Notes under the pieces: generated by a model
The model's input: the letters and a program-made list of their open reading frames with translations, nothing else
The model's database searches: none
What the model was told of the DNA's origin: nothing
Source of the DNA: Liolophura sinensis
Lineage: Eukaryota > Mollusca > Polyplacophora > Chitonida > Chitonidae
Assembly: GCF_032854445.1 (NCBI RefSeq)
Contig: NC_088302.1
Coordinates: 55,284,237-55,348,236 of the forward strand
Direction of reading: 5' to 3'
DNA length: 64,000 nt
Translations under genes and position numbers: made by a program
Shown: piece by piece, positions 1 to 36,300 of the stretch
Position numbering within the stretch: position 1 is the first letter of the stretch
Layout: each line of letters opens with the position of its first letter

Positions 1-434
1 TAGTGGCCAACCAAAAATGACCCCACCCAACACACCTTTTTCCACATACATTTCACAGTGTTAAACTTGTATACTTGTGTTAAACTGGTACACAGAGCTC
101 TCTCTAGCATGACAATCTATAGTGTCAAACTATACACCTCTAACCCTATAACAATGAGGTCATTGTCTTAATCCAGTCCCATCTGGCTTGATGTAACTTT
201 GCAGCGTAAAGTTTGTCAGCAAGCTAGAGAAATGTGGGGATTCTCTCATAGCTCCAACCTTAAAACTGTCTGTCATCTGAGGAAAGTATTCCTCCATAAA
301 ACAAGAAGTAAATTTAAACATTGCAGTATTTGTTTAGTCTGTGTTTGATAATTATGCTAACATGATATCAACTGCCAGTTTAGCTATTGAATATGTATGT
401 ATGATTTCAGTTGTTTTTGACCTTTCATTTTCAG

Positions 435-540
435 ACAAAAAGCAGATGTTCCCTTCAGCGTTTACCAGCCAGGAGTAGGTTACATAAATACTGTCTTATC
501 TGCACGGTCAATCAAGACATTCCTGTGGAATCCCAACTGA
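435..540 (+). CDS. Last coding exon of an unrecognised upstream gene (partial)
   Basis: A pyrimidine-rich acceptor ending in tcag at 431-434 is followed by one base that completes a split codon, then 34 codons and a TGA at 538-540. The peptide begins QKADVPFSVYQPGVGY and ends KTFLWNPN. It has normal amino-acid composition and no low-complexity sequence, which together with the good acceptor suggests a real terminal exon. The rest of the gene lies left of the window. I do not recognise the family, so no function is given. The alternative is a chance open stretch behind a cryptic acceptor. Confidence 0.55.
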
Positions 541-3140
541 TGCAAGCTGTGATTCTCATGTATAAATGATATTAATTTAGGAAGTTTTTTTTTTCGAATA
601 TTGCTATTGCCAATTTCTTGTTTTTTTGGCCATGAAATTTGTAGATTTCATTTCCCAGTATCCAGTAAGAAGATTACATTTTTGTTTTAGATTTCATTAA
701 TTGATTATTTATGTTCTTTGTATGTAAGATTGTTAATGAATTATTATGAAAAAAAAGGAAATACTCAAGCAGAGACTGTTATATTGATACTTTTGATAAT
801 ACTATATTAAAACATCAATTTATGCATCTAATAATTAAGTTAAAATTCAGAATGTACGCTGGAGACTGTGGGAATGGATGTTGTCAGTCTTCCAGGTGAT
901 GGAATAAGCATCACTACCATAAACGCTGTCTTTTCTGGAACAGTGTATTTTCCAACCGATGATTTGACTTCTCTGTTAAAAACTTTTGTAAAAGCTGCAA
1001 TGTCAGTTCAGCAAGGACATCGTTTTAGGAGAGCAGATTTTTAGTAACTCTGCTTATGCTGCTGACTGTTTCTCCAAACAGGAAGTACATTCAGTTCGAA
1101 ATATTTTAGCCTACTGTCAGAAACATTCCTCTGTCTATTATTACAAACAAAAATACCAAATATCAGTGGTTTATTAGGGATGCCAAAAGCCTGTGGGAAT
1201 GAGAAGACGGCACCTCACGGGACAATGCTTAAAATTATTTAAATCTTGTGATATAATTTTTCTCTAAATTTATTACAACTGAAGAATTTAAATTTTGCTC
1301 TTTCATATTTCTAGCATGCAAGGAATGCTTTTTTCTGTTTTCTGTTACAAAATGCATGAGGTAAAATAATTAAAAGGCCATGTTCAAGTCGAGGTGCTTA
1401 AACGTCCGTGGTAACTAGGTCAGCACAGCTGTAATATTAGACGCCACCACTACAAAACTGAAGAATAATATCCAGCGACTGTTGAGTGAGAAGTGGTTCA
1501 GTGGTACTTAGATTTATTTCCATTTCTTTCAGAATTTAGCATGAATATAGTTGTACAACAATCCTGTTGTAAATTTTGTAAACATTTTAATAGGGCTCAA
1601 AATCACCAGCAAACTCTTCCGGAGGCTGTGACCAGAACCAGGAATATCCCGGCCGTCCACCTGCAGGCTATTTAAACAGAGTTGTTGGAGTTCCTTGCGA
1701 ATAATAAAGTAGGCCTACTGTATCAACAGTTCAAGCAGTGGAAGAAATATTCTTCCCGTGTTCCCAGTTTCCGAGAAAACAATATTTATCATTGCGGCCT
1801 TCATTGCGGAAGTCCACAACTTTTACCGGCCATATGCTACTGTTTAGACTATTATACGGAAAATACCCTCAACGTTAGAGAGCTAGAGTAAAAGTGACAT
1901 CACCTCGTTCTCGATAATGGAGATGTGCTGAAATTGTTTCAAGACGAAGTTTCATTAAACTTTTATTGTGTTGAAAAAATCTAAAAACATATACTAGTAT
2001 AATGCCGGTTTAAGTTACCTGTTAGTTACCTGTTTCAACCAATGGGAGCTAAGTGATTTTATTAAAGGACTATATACTAGCCTGAAATACTCAGTAAAAG
2101 GTTTCTGACACATGTAATTAGATGCCTGAATACATTTTGTCTATCATATATTAAATTAGTAACGCAATCTGGGTATACACCAGAATTTTAATCCATCTGT
2201 ACAAGTACATGTAGCTAGTACTTTGTTAGTAAACATTGTTCATAAGACCGATGCCTATTCAAAACTATGATGAATTCTCTACACAAAATCATGTCTGTAC
2301 AGTCCTGTAATAAACTTGTGCCAAATTAAGTTTTGATTTCCTGGTTATCTTATGCCTGAGCTATGATCTTATACTTATCTTGTGTCCGTGTTGCATTTTG
2401 ATGATGTCTACACTTGCATACTTCATGTGATTCACAATAAGCATTTGCCATCATTGCACTACAGTGTCTGGTAGCAATAAGCTGTCAACAGTGGTCTCTT
2501 GTGTAGGCTTACATAAAATTTACTAGAACCACCTGTCTCTTCACCTTGAAAACTGGTTACCAATGCACAGTGGAATGTGAATGAAAGTTTAATATCAGTT
2601 TTATATGGCTAAATTGTTGAATTTATCCAGCAAAAAAAACAAACTTATCATGTATTTTTCTGCTCAATATTATAGGATCTATCAGTTTTGTATGGCTGAA
2701 AGCCATGTTGAATTTACCTAGCAAAAAAAGAAGCTTTTGATTTTTTTTCTGCGGAATATAACTAGTTTCATAATAGTTTACCTCCAGGATTGATTGAGAG
2801 TTATCTACAGGAAAATTCGTTTCTGTAATCATGCTGAAAATAGCATTTATTAAATGCACTGAATTGTATTTATACATATGTAAAAATAAAATTCTATGAA
2901 TAGATGAATTACAAATCAGTAGACATGTAACACTGCATTTATTATGCAAATCTTAATACTGGTGTGTAGTCAAGGATAATAATAAGAACAATTTTGAAAA
3001 TATTCTCTAGAAGGAACTTAGATACTTCTAGTAACAGAATGAAAGTTTTTAGTGACAGCCTCCCCTTGTGTCATTAATGCTCATCTTAGGTTAGTGCAAT
3101 AAAATTATTATTTTGGGGCTAGCTCTTAGTTATTTAGGTC
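541..3140. other. 3' UTR of upstream gene and intergenic DNA
   Basis: This is AT-rich DNA with only short random open frames. Candidate poly(A) signals for the upstream gene are ATTAAA at 806-811, AATAAA at 1703-1708 and AATAAA at 2309-2314; I cannot tell which is used. A short segment recurs near 2620-2710 (a run with cagcaaaaaa and ttgaatttacc/tatcc). I see no convincing coding exon or RNA gene. Confidence 0.5.
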
Positions 3141-3144
3141 GATT

Positions 3145-3400
3145 GCATTGTTCCGCATGCGTGACCTCGCTCAGTTTTAATGACGGTAGTGTGAATAGCA
3201 TCCACCGCAACACAGACATAAATTCGCGTTGTGAAGTGGGATCTGTAAACACATACGTTGTGGGTTTACAACACGTGCGGGTAACTCTTCCCTGTTGACA
3301 TTTTTGTTTCAAAGAGTACATTTCCGGTCATGCGCAGTAAATATGTCCGCCATTTCATCGCTGTCGCTGACGCGATGACACTAAAATAAAGTACTTGTTT
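3145..3400 (+). promoter_or_regulatory. Probable NEK1 promoter / 5' end
   Basis: CpG density rises sharply here compared with the AT-rich flanks. Visible motifs are an NRF1-like ccgcatgcg at 3153-3161, an ETS-like tttccgg at 3321-3327 that runs into a second NRF1-like tcatgcgcag at 3328-3337, and a YY1-like ccgccatttc at 3347-3356. This TATA-less combination is typical of housekeeping and ciliary gene promoters in animals. The start codon at 3420 is preceded by a pyrimidine-rich attttag/cag, so a 5' UTR intron is possible. The transcription start itself cannot be placed. Confidence 0.5.
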
Positions 3401-3419
3401 TTGTTACATTTTAGCAGTC

Positions 3420-28677
<25,258 letters not shown>

Positions 28678-29158
28678 ATCCATAAACTGTGTGCCAATGT
28701 GGTAGCTGCTGAGACTTCTCCAGTGCTTTGTTCGCCCTGAAGCCTGTGTACCAGTGTGTGTAGAATGAGGATTTCTGACCAGAGTGTTTACAATGAAGAT
28801 TTCTGACCAGTGTGTGTAGAATGAGGATTTCTGACCATGTCAGCAGGCTTATGTGTTCATTATTAGGGTATATGTGTGTTCATTAGTGTCCGCGTGTGAA
28901 GGATTGCTCCTCTTATAAGTATCATGAGCATGCTGATGTCATGTTGTAAATCCATACTGTATATTTATATTTACATTAATATAGGTAAAAAGATAAATAT
29001 TTTCTGAGGGGAGAACAGGTCCAAGCAAATATGAAAACGCTATCGCTTTTGTTGGTGTTGTATTCCAGTGGCTGTTTTGAACTTCTGTTTCTCATCAGGG
29101 TTTGTATATACATTGTATATTATCTATTTACAACCATACTTGTACGGTACCGTCCATG

Positions 29159-29164
29159 AATAAA
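29159..29164 (+). terminator. Candidate NEK1 poly(A) signal (proximal)
   Basis: AATAAA lies 482 bp after the NEK1 stop codon and is the first canonical signal downstream of it. No clear U/GU-rich element follows within 40 bp, so use is uncertain. Confidence 0.4.
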
Positions 29165-30547
29165 AAGATACATGCTGATGCTTTAGATGCAAACAAGTGG
29201 GTTATTTTGGGGTAATTGTGAAGCCTTTCAACAAGTGTTAAATTCAAATGTTTTGTGCGCAGTAGCCACACAGATCCTGCCGAAATTCTCTGTTTTTGGT
29301 GTTTAATCTGTATTAAAGGCAAGATAAGTACGTAAAATACAGAGTTTTGAGGCCGTGTGCGGATATGTCTTTTAGAGACAACACCCACTCCACCCCACCC
29401 CCACCCCACCCCCAATCGCCCAGGACAACAAATCAGATCTCTTTAGGAATGGGAGCTTGCATTAAATTTTGTCAGTAAATTAGGTATTGCTATTAAAATA
29501 TTATAAAAAAGTTGTGTGGTATTTATGTGAGCAGTATTTAGCTGTAGCAATATATGTTTATTATTCCTTGAATTAGAATTTCGACCTCTTAAACAGTCTC
29601 ACTCATTATGGTTTACCACTAACATTGTGAGTTACCAAATCAAATCATTAATCAACATTGATAGTTTAATAAATCATTGTTAATGTGTGTACTTTGACCG
29701 TTGTAGAAACTATTCATTTGAAGGCTACAGCACTGTTAGTGTATCGTCTGTAGTTAACAGTACACAATGACAGATTTTAGCTATCAGTGGAGGCATGATA
29801 GAGCTTTCTGAACTGTCAGTCAAGAATGTGTATTTGTCCGATCATAATGAGAACTCGTAAAAACGCCTTCCCTGCCTGTATCAAGACGGTCCAAACCTGT
29901 GAACTCGTTTGTTCTTCCTTTATTACGTCACAGTTATCCGTGTACGTGTGCTCATAAAACAATACATGAAGTACACAAGCACTGCAACATCACAGAAGAA
30001 AACAGTGAGTTCTGCTGTCATTTCAGCCATATGTTTAGCTTGTCCTTGAGTCTCCAATTATTGCAAGTAGGTCAACCAGACATCCAACACATTGGTTACA
30101 ATTGTTCTGTGATGTCATGGCTTTCACTAGGATGGATTGAAAAGTAACTTTCTCATGAGAAGGGGTGGTGGGACATTGGATGTGGTGGATCCATCCATTA
30201 GGCCCCATCCGGTGCACCAAACAGGTACAATGCTACGTTCAGAATCACCCAGGCTGATTCAAGTCCGTCATGATACTCAGGAATGACACACCCAAACATT
30301 ATAGCAAAACACCGCCAATCAGAAGTAGCTTGTGGCCTTGTATGACTGTATTGTTATATTGTGATATGACTCAAAACTTGCTAGTTTGAATGCCATGTAT
30401 TCAATCTTGATTATCAGTTTTTTGTCTTTGCATCAGTGTACAGTTTGTATTCTCTGCATATCCCAGTACATTCCGTCCTGTACACACCAAAAGTAACTTG
30501 TAGTGTTTACATGTGTCACTCGCTGCTATTACACAAGCTTTTGCTGC

Positions 30548-30563
30548 AATAAAAATCAATAAA
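30548..30563 (+). terminator. Candidate NEK1 poly(A) signals (distal pair)
   Basis: Two AATAAA hexamers (30548-30553 and 30558-30563) sit 10 bp apart and are followed by a GU/U-rich stretch (gtgatgtcctctttg) about 15-30 bp on. This is the best-looking cleavage signal on the + strand in the intergenic region. It would give NEK1 a 3' UTR of nearly 1.9 kb. Confidence 0.45.
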
Positions 30564-31273
30564 GTTCATAACTGAAGTGATGTCCTCTTTGCACACATTT
30601 TAGTGACATCAGCTGAAAACCTCACTAGCTCAAGTTTCCATCGCAGTGGCAAGTGCAACAGGGTTGGTTCAGGGAATTGGTTTCCATGGAGTCCAATATC
30701 TTGTACTTTCTTCCAATATGGCATCCCCATGGAGCTTGCTGTGTCGATGAAAATTTTAGTGAAATGTGAGAAAGTTGGTCAGTGGTTTTACTCCAGGCAC
30801 TTTGGTTTCCTTCACCCATGACACTGACAGTTTTCATGTATTAAGTGAAATGTCATGATTGTGGTCAGCATCACAACAGTCAACAGAAATCACAGTTTAG
30901 TACTGCTTGGTCCATCTGGTTACAGATCAATTTGGTTCAGTCCACTGTCCAGCTTTTATCAGCATCATGTACTTACTGGAAATAAAAGACAATAATCGAG
31001 CCACTCCCCCTCTGGTGTAAGGGAGGTGGAGCTTGACACCTTAGTCATGAGTTTGAACCATGCTCGAGCCAGTCCTTTTCACAGGTTTCAATGCCAACTT
31101 GACATGAGCAGAGGAAATCAGAAAGAGTCCTGGGGAAACAAACACTTTTTTTTTTATGTATACAAAGATGGGCACACGCTTACCTTACCATGCTACTGGT
31201 AAATGCCACAAGATGTTTACAAAGTGATCTTGTGTCAATTTCCAGTCAACTGTCAGGACACCATTGCATTTTG

Positions 31274-31482
31274 ATTTTTTTTTTTTTTTTGATTGGTGTT
31301 TTACGCCGTACTCAAGAATATTTCACTTATACGACGGGCGGCCAGCATTATGGTGGGGCGGAAACCGGGCAGAGCCGGGGGAAACCCACGACCATCTGCA
31401 GGCTGCTGATACACCTTCCCACATACGGCCAGAGAGGAAGCCAGCATGAGCTGGACTTGAACTCATATCGACCGCATTGGTG
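31274..31482 (-). mobile_element. 5'-truncated family A SINE with 13-bp target-site duplication
   Basis: Perfect direct repeats ccattgcattttg occur at 31261-31273 and 31483-31495 and bracket the element exactly. The tail is a run of T on the + strand, and the head is cut off inside the B-box region (accgcattggtg), so the Pol III promoter is incomplete. This is the hallmark of LINE-mediated target-primed reverse transcription. It is the least diverged copy of the family here. Confidence 0.88.
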
Positions 31483-31702
31483 CCATTGCATTTTGCATTG
31501 TGATAAGTGGGCTAAGAACAGTTCACAGCACAAACAGTCTTATGTAAATTTTATTACATGTTTAAATGTCTTTACTCCAATATTCTGACATTTAGATGTG
31601 GGCATTCCAGAAAAGAACAAAATATTTCCATAATTTGGTTCAGAATGTCTCAAATTTAAATACAATATAATTTGCTCATCAGAAAGCTGTTGTTTTTTTC
31701 TG

Positions 31703-31708
31703 TTTATT
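31703..31708 (-). terminator. Candidate NUP98 poly(A) signal
   Basis: On the - strand AATAAA lies about 1.6 kb past the NUP98 stop codon; it reads TTTATT on the + strand. I saw no canonical hexamer closer to the stop. The intervening sequence is AT-rich and non-coding, as expected of a 3' UTR. Confidence 0.4.
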
Positions 31709-33329
31709 CTGTGAAAATATGAACCTACTTATAAGATTATCCTTACACAAAACAAAAAATGTAGTACTTGAATTACAACAAATCACTGGTGTTTTGTGTT
31801 GACTTTGACTGGAGAATCTCACAACAGTTCCTGAACGACAACTGTAGTTAGCCTGAAATACAACTGCTGTTAGCCTGAAATACAACTGCTGTTAGTCTGA
31901 AATACAACTGCTGTTAGCCTGCCAGGCAACAAAATTGAAGAATGTTCATTATTTTACTCAACCACAACGCTATTGAATTCGACAAAAATACTAAGATTAA
32001 TTATACATAAACATATTTATAGTGAAATATAGGATCTCAAGATCTACAAGATTTATACCAAAAGTGATCTTAAAAATACCAAATCTTATACCAATGTGCG
32101 GACAATCTGTATGCAGTGCAGATAATCATGAATGTACGAACACAAAACTTGGATATTTCCAATAATAAAATGTTCAAGTCTTTTGCACAATGAAGTGAGT
32201 TGTGCAGAATTTAAAATAAAGCCACTGCATCAGCTAACACATTGAATGGATCATGTAAATTTAAAGTTATAATACACAAACCATGATGGCTCATTTAAGA
32301 AATCAGGAGGCCTAGAGTGAATTCCTTCACATCTGCATTGCAAGAGTAAAAATATGTGTTGATGTGAAGGACACACCTAATGGTAGTCCTAGACACATGT
32401 GGTGGTCATCCTGACATACAATCTAATACACTGAAAGAAATCACACATAAAGGACACAAAGATTTATCAGACCATACATAATATATTTTTCAACTTTTCT
32501 GTTTAAAACTTTTAACACTTACACAGATAAGTGAAAGAAATAATTAGTAACTTAAATTTTCATGTAACCACTTTGCTGTGCAAATGAAGTAGTTGCATGT
32601 TCATTAGACACGAAATTCCATGCCAACAAGAAATGTCTATTTCTTCTCCATATTTTGACAACCATACTCTAATGTATGCTTCCCGTGGTTAAATTTTAAA
32701 CAGCCGTGCACAACAATTATACAATGCAGCTTAAAAATGAGGGAAAAAAACAGTTCAAGTTCAACAATTTTTTTTTTTTTTGTCGAGGAGTAATTTTGGT
32801 TCTATAATGTTTAAATTCATTTCATCAAAGTTTCTTGCCCGACTTTTGTGGCTGCTAAAGATCTGGCGGCAATTCCACAAGGCCATTTCCGTTTCTCAAA
32901 ATTTGAAATACTATCTTACAGCTTAGTCTTAGACTTTAAAATATTAACAATTCCCCACCCCATAAACTGTCAACTAAGCACTGTGACAACTTTAACATTT
33001 TTGACTTGCACGTAAGTACGTAAAAGGTGTCAAGGAATAAAGTCCTATACACAGCTGACTTACGGTTGTACATACGTCTCTTTCACTCAGTCTTCATACA
33101 GAATAACCAAGGTGTCACACTCCCACAACCACCCATCTGTCATCACAAAATAAACCTGACTTATACACATCATACTACTGGGGATAACCTGACAGTACTT
33201 TGACAAAAGCAAACAAAATAATCTACACACCAAAACAGACCAATTAATATACTCCTCATAACAAAACAATTTTGAGTAAAATCTGATTTTAAATACATGC
33301 ACTATAATATATACATATAGTGAAGGTGT

Positions 33330-36300
33330 CTATGCAGTGTTCATCTTGAGAAGGTAACCACGGGTCAGCTGTCTCAATTCCTGCAGGCTGTAGTCCTCCG
33401 GCATCGGCAGGTGACTGATATGGGGAGCCAGTAACCTGTGGAGGAAAACAAACAGGTAAAAAATGTGGAGCCAGTCACCTGAGAACAAAACAAACTACAA
33501 CCCATGTAACACTTAGATTTGGTAGCAAGACAGATGAATGCCAAACTGCTCAATACATAAAGTACTGAAATCACCAATTTGGTTTCTTGCTTTCCTCATA
33601 CTTTAGGTAACATCTTTAATGTCACTCTTGTAAATTATTATGTGATCTCTTTGGAACAAGCTGGGTTCCCAGCAGAGATTAGAATGATGTTCATTATAAG
33701 TTACTAAATAGTTGTTGATGAACAACTTACCTGACAGGTACATGGTCTGGAGTCGTAGCATGCTGAAGACTGATCAGAGTTCTCAGCAGATTAGCAGCTT
33801 TCTTTGCCATCTCACACTGACACAATCTACAAAATTACACGGTAACAAATTGGTGGGACAGAAACAGACTGATAACCTGAGCGCTAACAACTTCTGGAAG
33901 GCTCATCAGCAAATCTCTGTATTACTAGTCACTGAATTTGGCTAAGTAGGTTTAGATATAAAAGTCATATATGAACCGTGACCTGAGAAACTGGGTCAAA
34001 GGTAACCTGACCACCCTCTAATACTAGAGGACCATCAGTGAATCTGTGTTTTACTGACTCTGGCTCAACAGTATTAAAGACATAATGTTAAAAACCAAAT
34101 ATGAATTCTGACCACAAGGAAGTAGGTCTAACATCAATAAAATATTGTGGCAATGTTACTTTTTGATAAGCTTTCTACTGCACTGAATATAAGCAAGTTC
34201 ACCAAGGATACATGAATTGTTTCTCATGATGTTTTAGTAACATGGAGAGATGGGACGATTTATCTAACACAACACTGCTGACAATACTATGACTGAGGAG
34301 TGAAAAAGAAAGCCCAGTATAAGATGGCGAAGTCAACTGAACAACCCGCTGGCTAGCTGTGATCATTTTTGAGTGATGCCAGAGCGTAAGAAGTGTCAAA
34401 TGTACTGTGTCTATTTCAAGCATTTGTAATTCTCACTTGCTAACATGACAATGTGCCCTGTAAGACAAAAACAGAGAAATGTTACACTAGCTTTACAGCT
34501 TACCTGTCTTTAGCCGTGACACACTTGAGACTGCCTACACGATTACAAAGGGAGATAACCTCAGGCTGCAACTTCTCTAGCTCGAACAGACTTGGCTCAC
34601 CCTTGAGAAAAACAGTTAAAGTCACACTTCAAAAGACCCTGGCCAGAAGCTCAGCTCAGCTGACACGTGCATTAGACTGCTGACTGAATAGTGTGAGAGG
34701 ATTTCCAATCCGATTGTCCAAGATAAAAGTATTGGCCCCACAGCCCGCTTTCACCTAGGTTCTTCAGTTGAGATTTTTTTCTAAGCCAACATGGAATATT
34801 ACTTCAACACCATATAAAACTTATATAAATTACTTAAAACATCTAAGTACTGTTTTTAAACTTGTGAAAGTGGGCTGCAGTTATCGAGTCATACATTAGG
34901 CAACAGGCCCAGAACTGAAGTTATATCAGTTTTGCCTCAGAATAAGGCTGCTACTGAGATTCAAGCTTGATTGAGCCCTTACTGCACTTGTGACCAGTTT
35001 GGTATAGGTGCTCTAACAGTGCTGTCTCACCTGTCTGAGAGTGTCGAGCTGCTGACAGAGGTTAATGTAGTCAAGGAAGACACTGCCCCCTGTGTGCCAG
35101 TTCTCTATCAGCCCTCCTCTCTCAGGTACCAGCTCCACGAGGTAACGCTTCAGGTAGTCATAGTTCTCTAGGAGAAGACAGGTGAGAAACCATTACATCA
35201 TATAACATGAACATGAACAATATCTACAGCTCCTATAAACTCCATCAAAGGTACACACACAGTGGAACAATAAGTCAAGGCTACTCGACAAACACTAACC
35301 AAGACACACAGGTCATGATGAAACTGTGAAATAACAGCTGAAAGCTACCCGGTAATCACTAACCAAGACACACAGGTCATGATGAAACTGTGAAATAACA
35401 GTTGAAAGCTACCCGGTAAACACTAAGCAAGACACAAAGGTCATGATGACACTGTGGAATAACAGTTGAAAGCTACCCGACAAACACTACCCGATATAAA
35501 CTAACCAAGACACACAGGTCATGATGAAACTGTGGAATAACATTTGAAAGCTACCTGATAAACACTAACCAAGACACAAAGGTCATGATGAAACTGTGGA
35601 ACAACAGTTGAAAGTTACCCGATAAACACTACCCAAGACACAAAGGTCATGATGAAACTGTGGAATAACAGCTGAGAGCAACCTGATAAACACTACCCCA
35701 TAAAAAATAACCAAGGCACACAGGTCATGATGAAACTGTGAAATAACAGTTGAAAGCTACCCGGTAATCACTAACCAAGACACACAAGCCATGATGAAAC
35801 TGTAACATAACAGTTGAAAGCTACCCGATAAACACTAACCAAGACACACAGGTCATGATGAAACTGTGAAATAACAGTTGAAAGCTACCCGATATAAACT
35901 AACCAAGACACACAGGTCATGATGAAACTGTGGAATAACATTTGAAAGCTACCCGATAAACACTAACCAAGACACACAGGTCATGATGAAACTGTGAAAT
36001 AACAGTTGAAAGCTACCCGATATAAACTAACCAAGACACACAGGTCATGATGAAACTGTGGAATAACATTTGAAAGCTACCCGATAAACACTAACCAAGA
36101 CACAAAGGTCATGATGACACTATGGAATAACAGTTGAAAGCTACCTGATAAACACTACCCCATAAACACTAACCAAGACACAAAGGTCATGATGAAAATG
36201 TGGAATAACATTTGATAGCTACTTGATAAACACTAACCAAGACACACAGGTCATGATGAAACTCTGGAATAACAGCTGAAAGCAACCTGATAAACACTAC

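Larger units (their letters stand above)
28678..33329. other. Convergent 3' UTR / intergenic region between NEK1 and NUP98
   Basis: No coding exon is visible. It probably contains the NEK1 3' UTR on the left and the NUP98 3' UTR on the right. Contents: a twice-repeated tttctgaccagtgtgtgtagaatgag-like sequence at about 28755-28840, a C-rich tract at 29383-29414, poly(A) signals, a diverged SINE-like stretch at about 30780-30860, a truncated SINE at 31274-31482 and a 22-bp repeat (x~4, gcctgaaatacaactgctgt) at 31829-31920. Confidence 0.6.
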
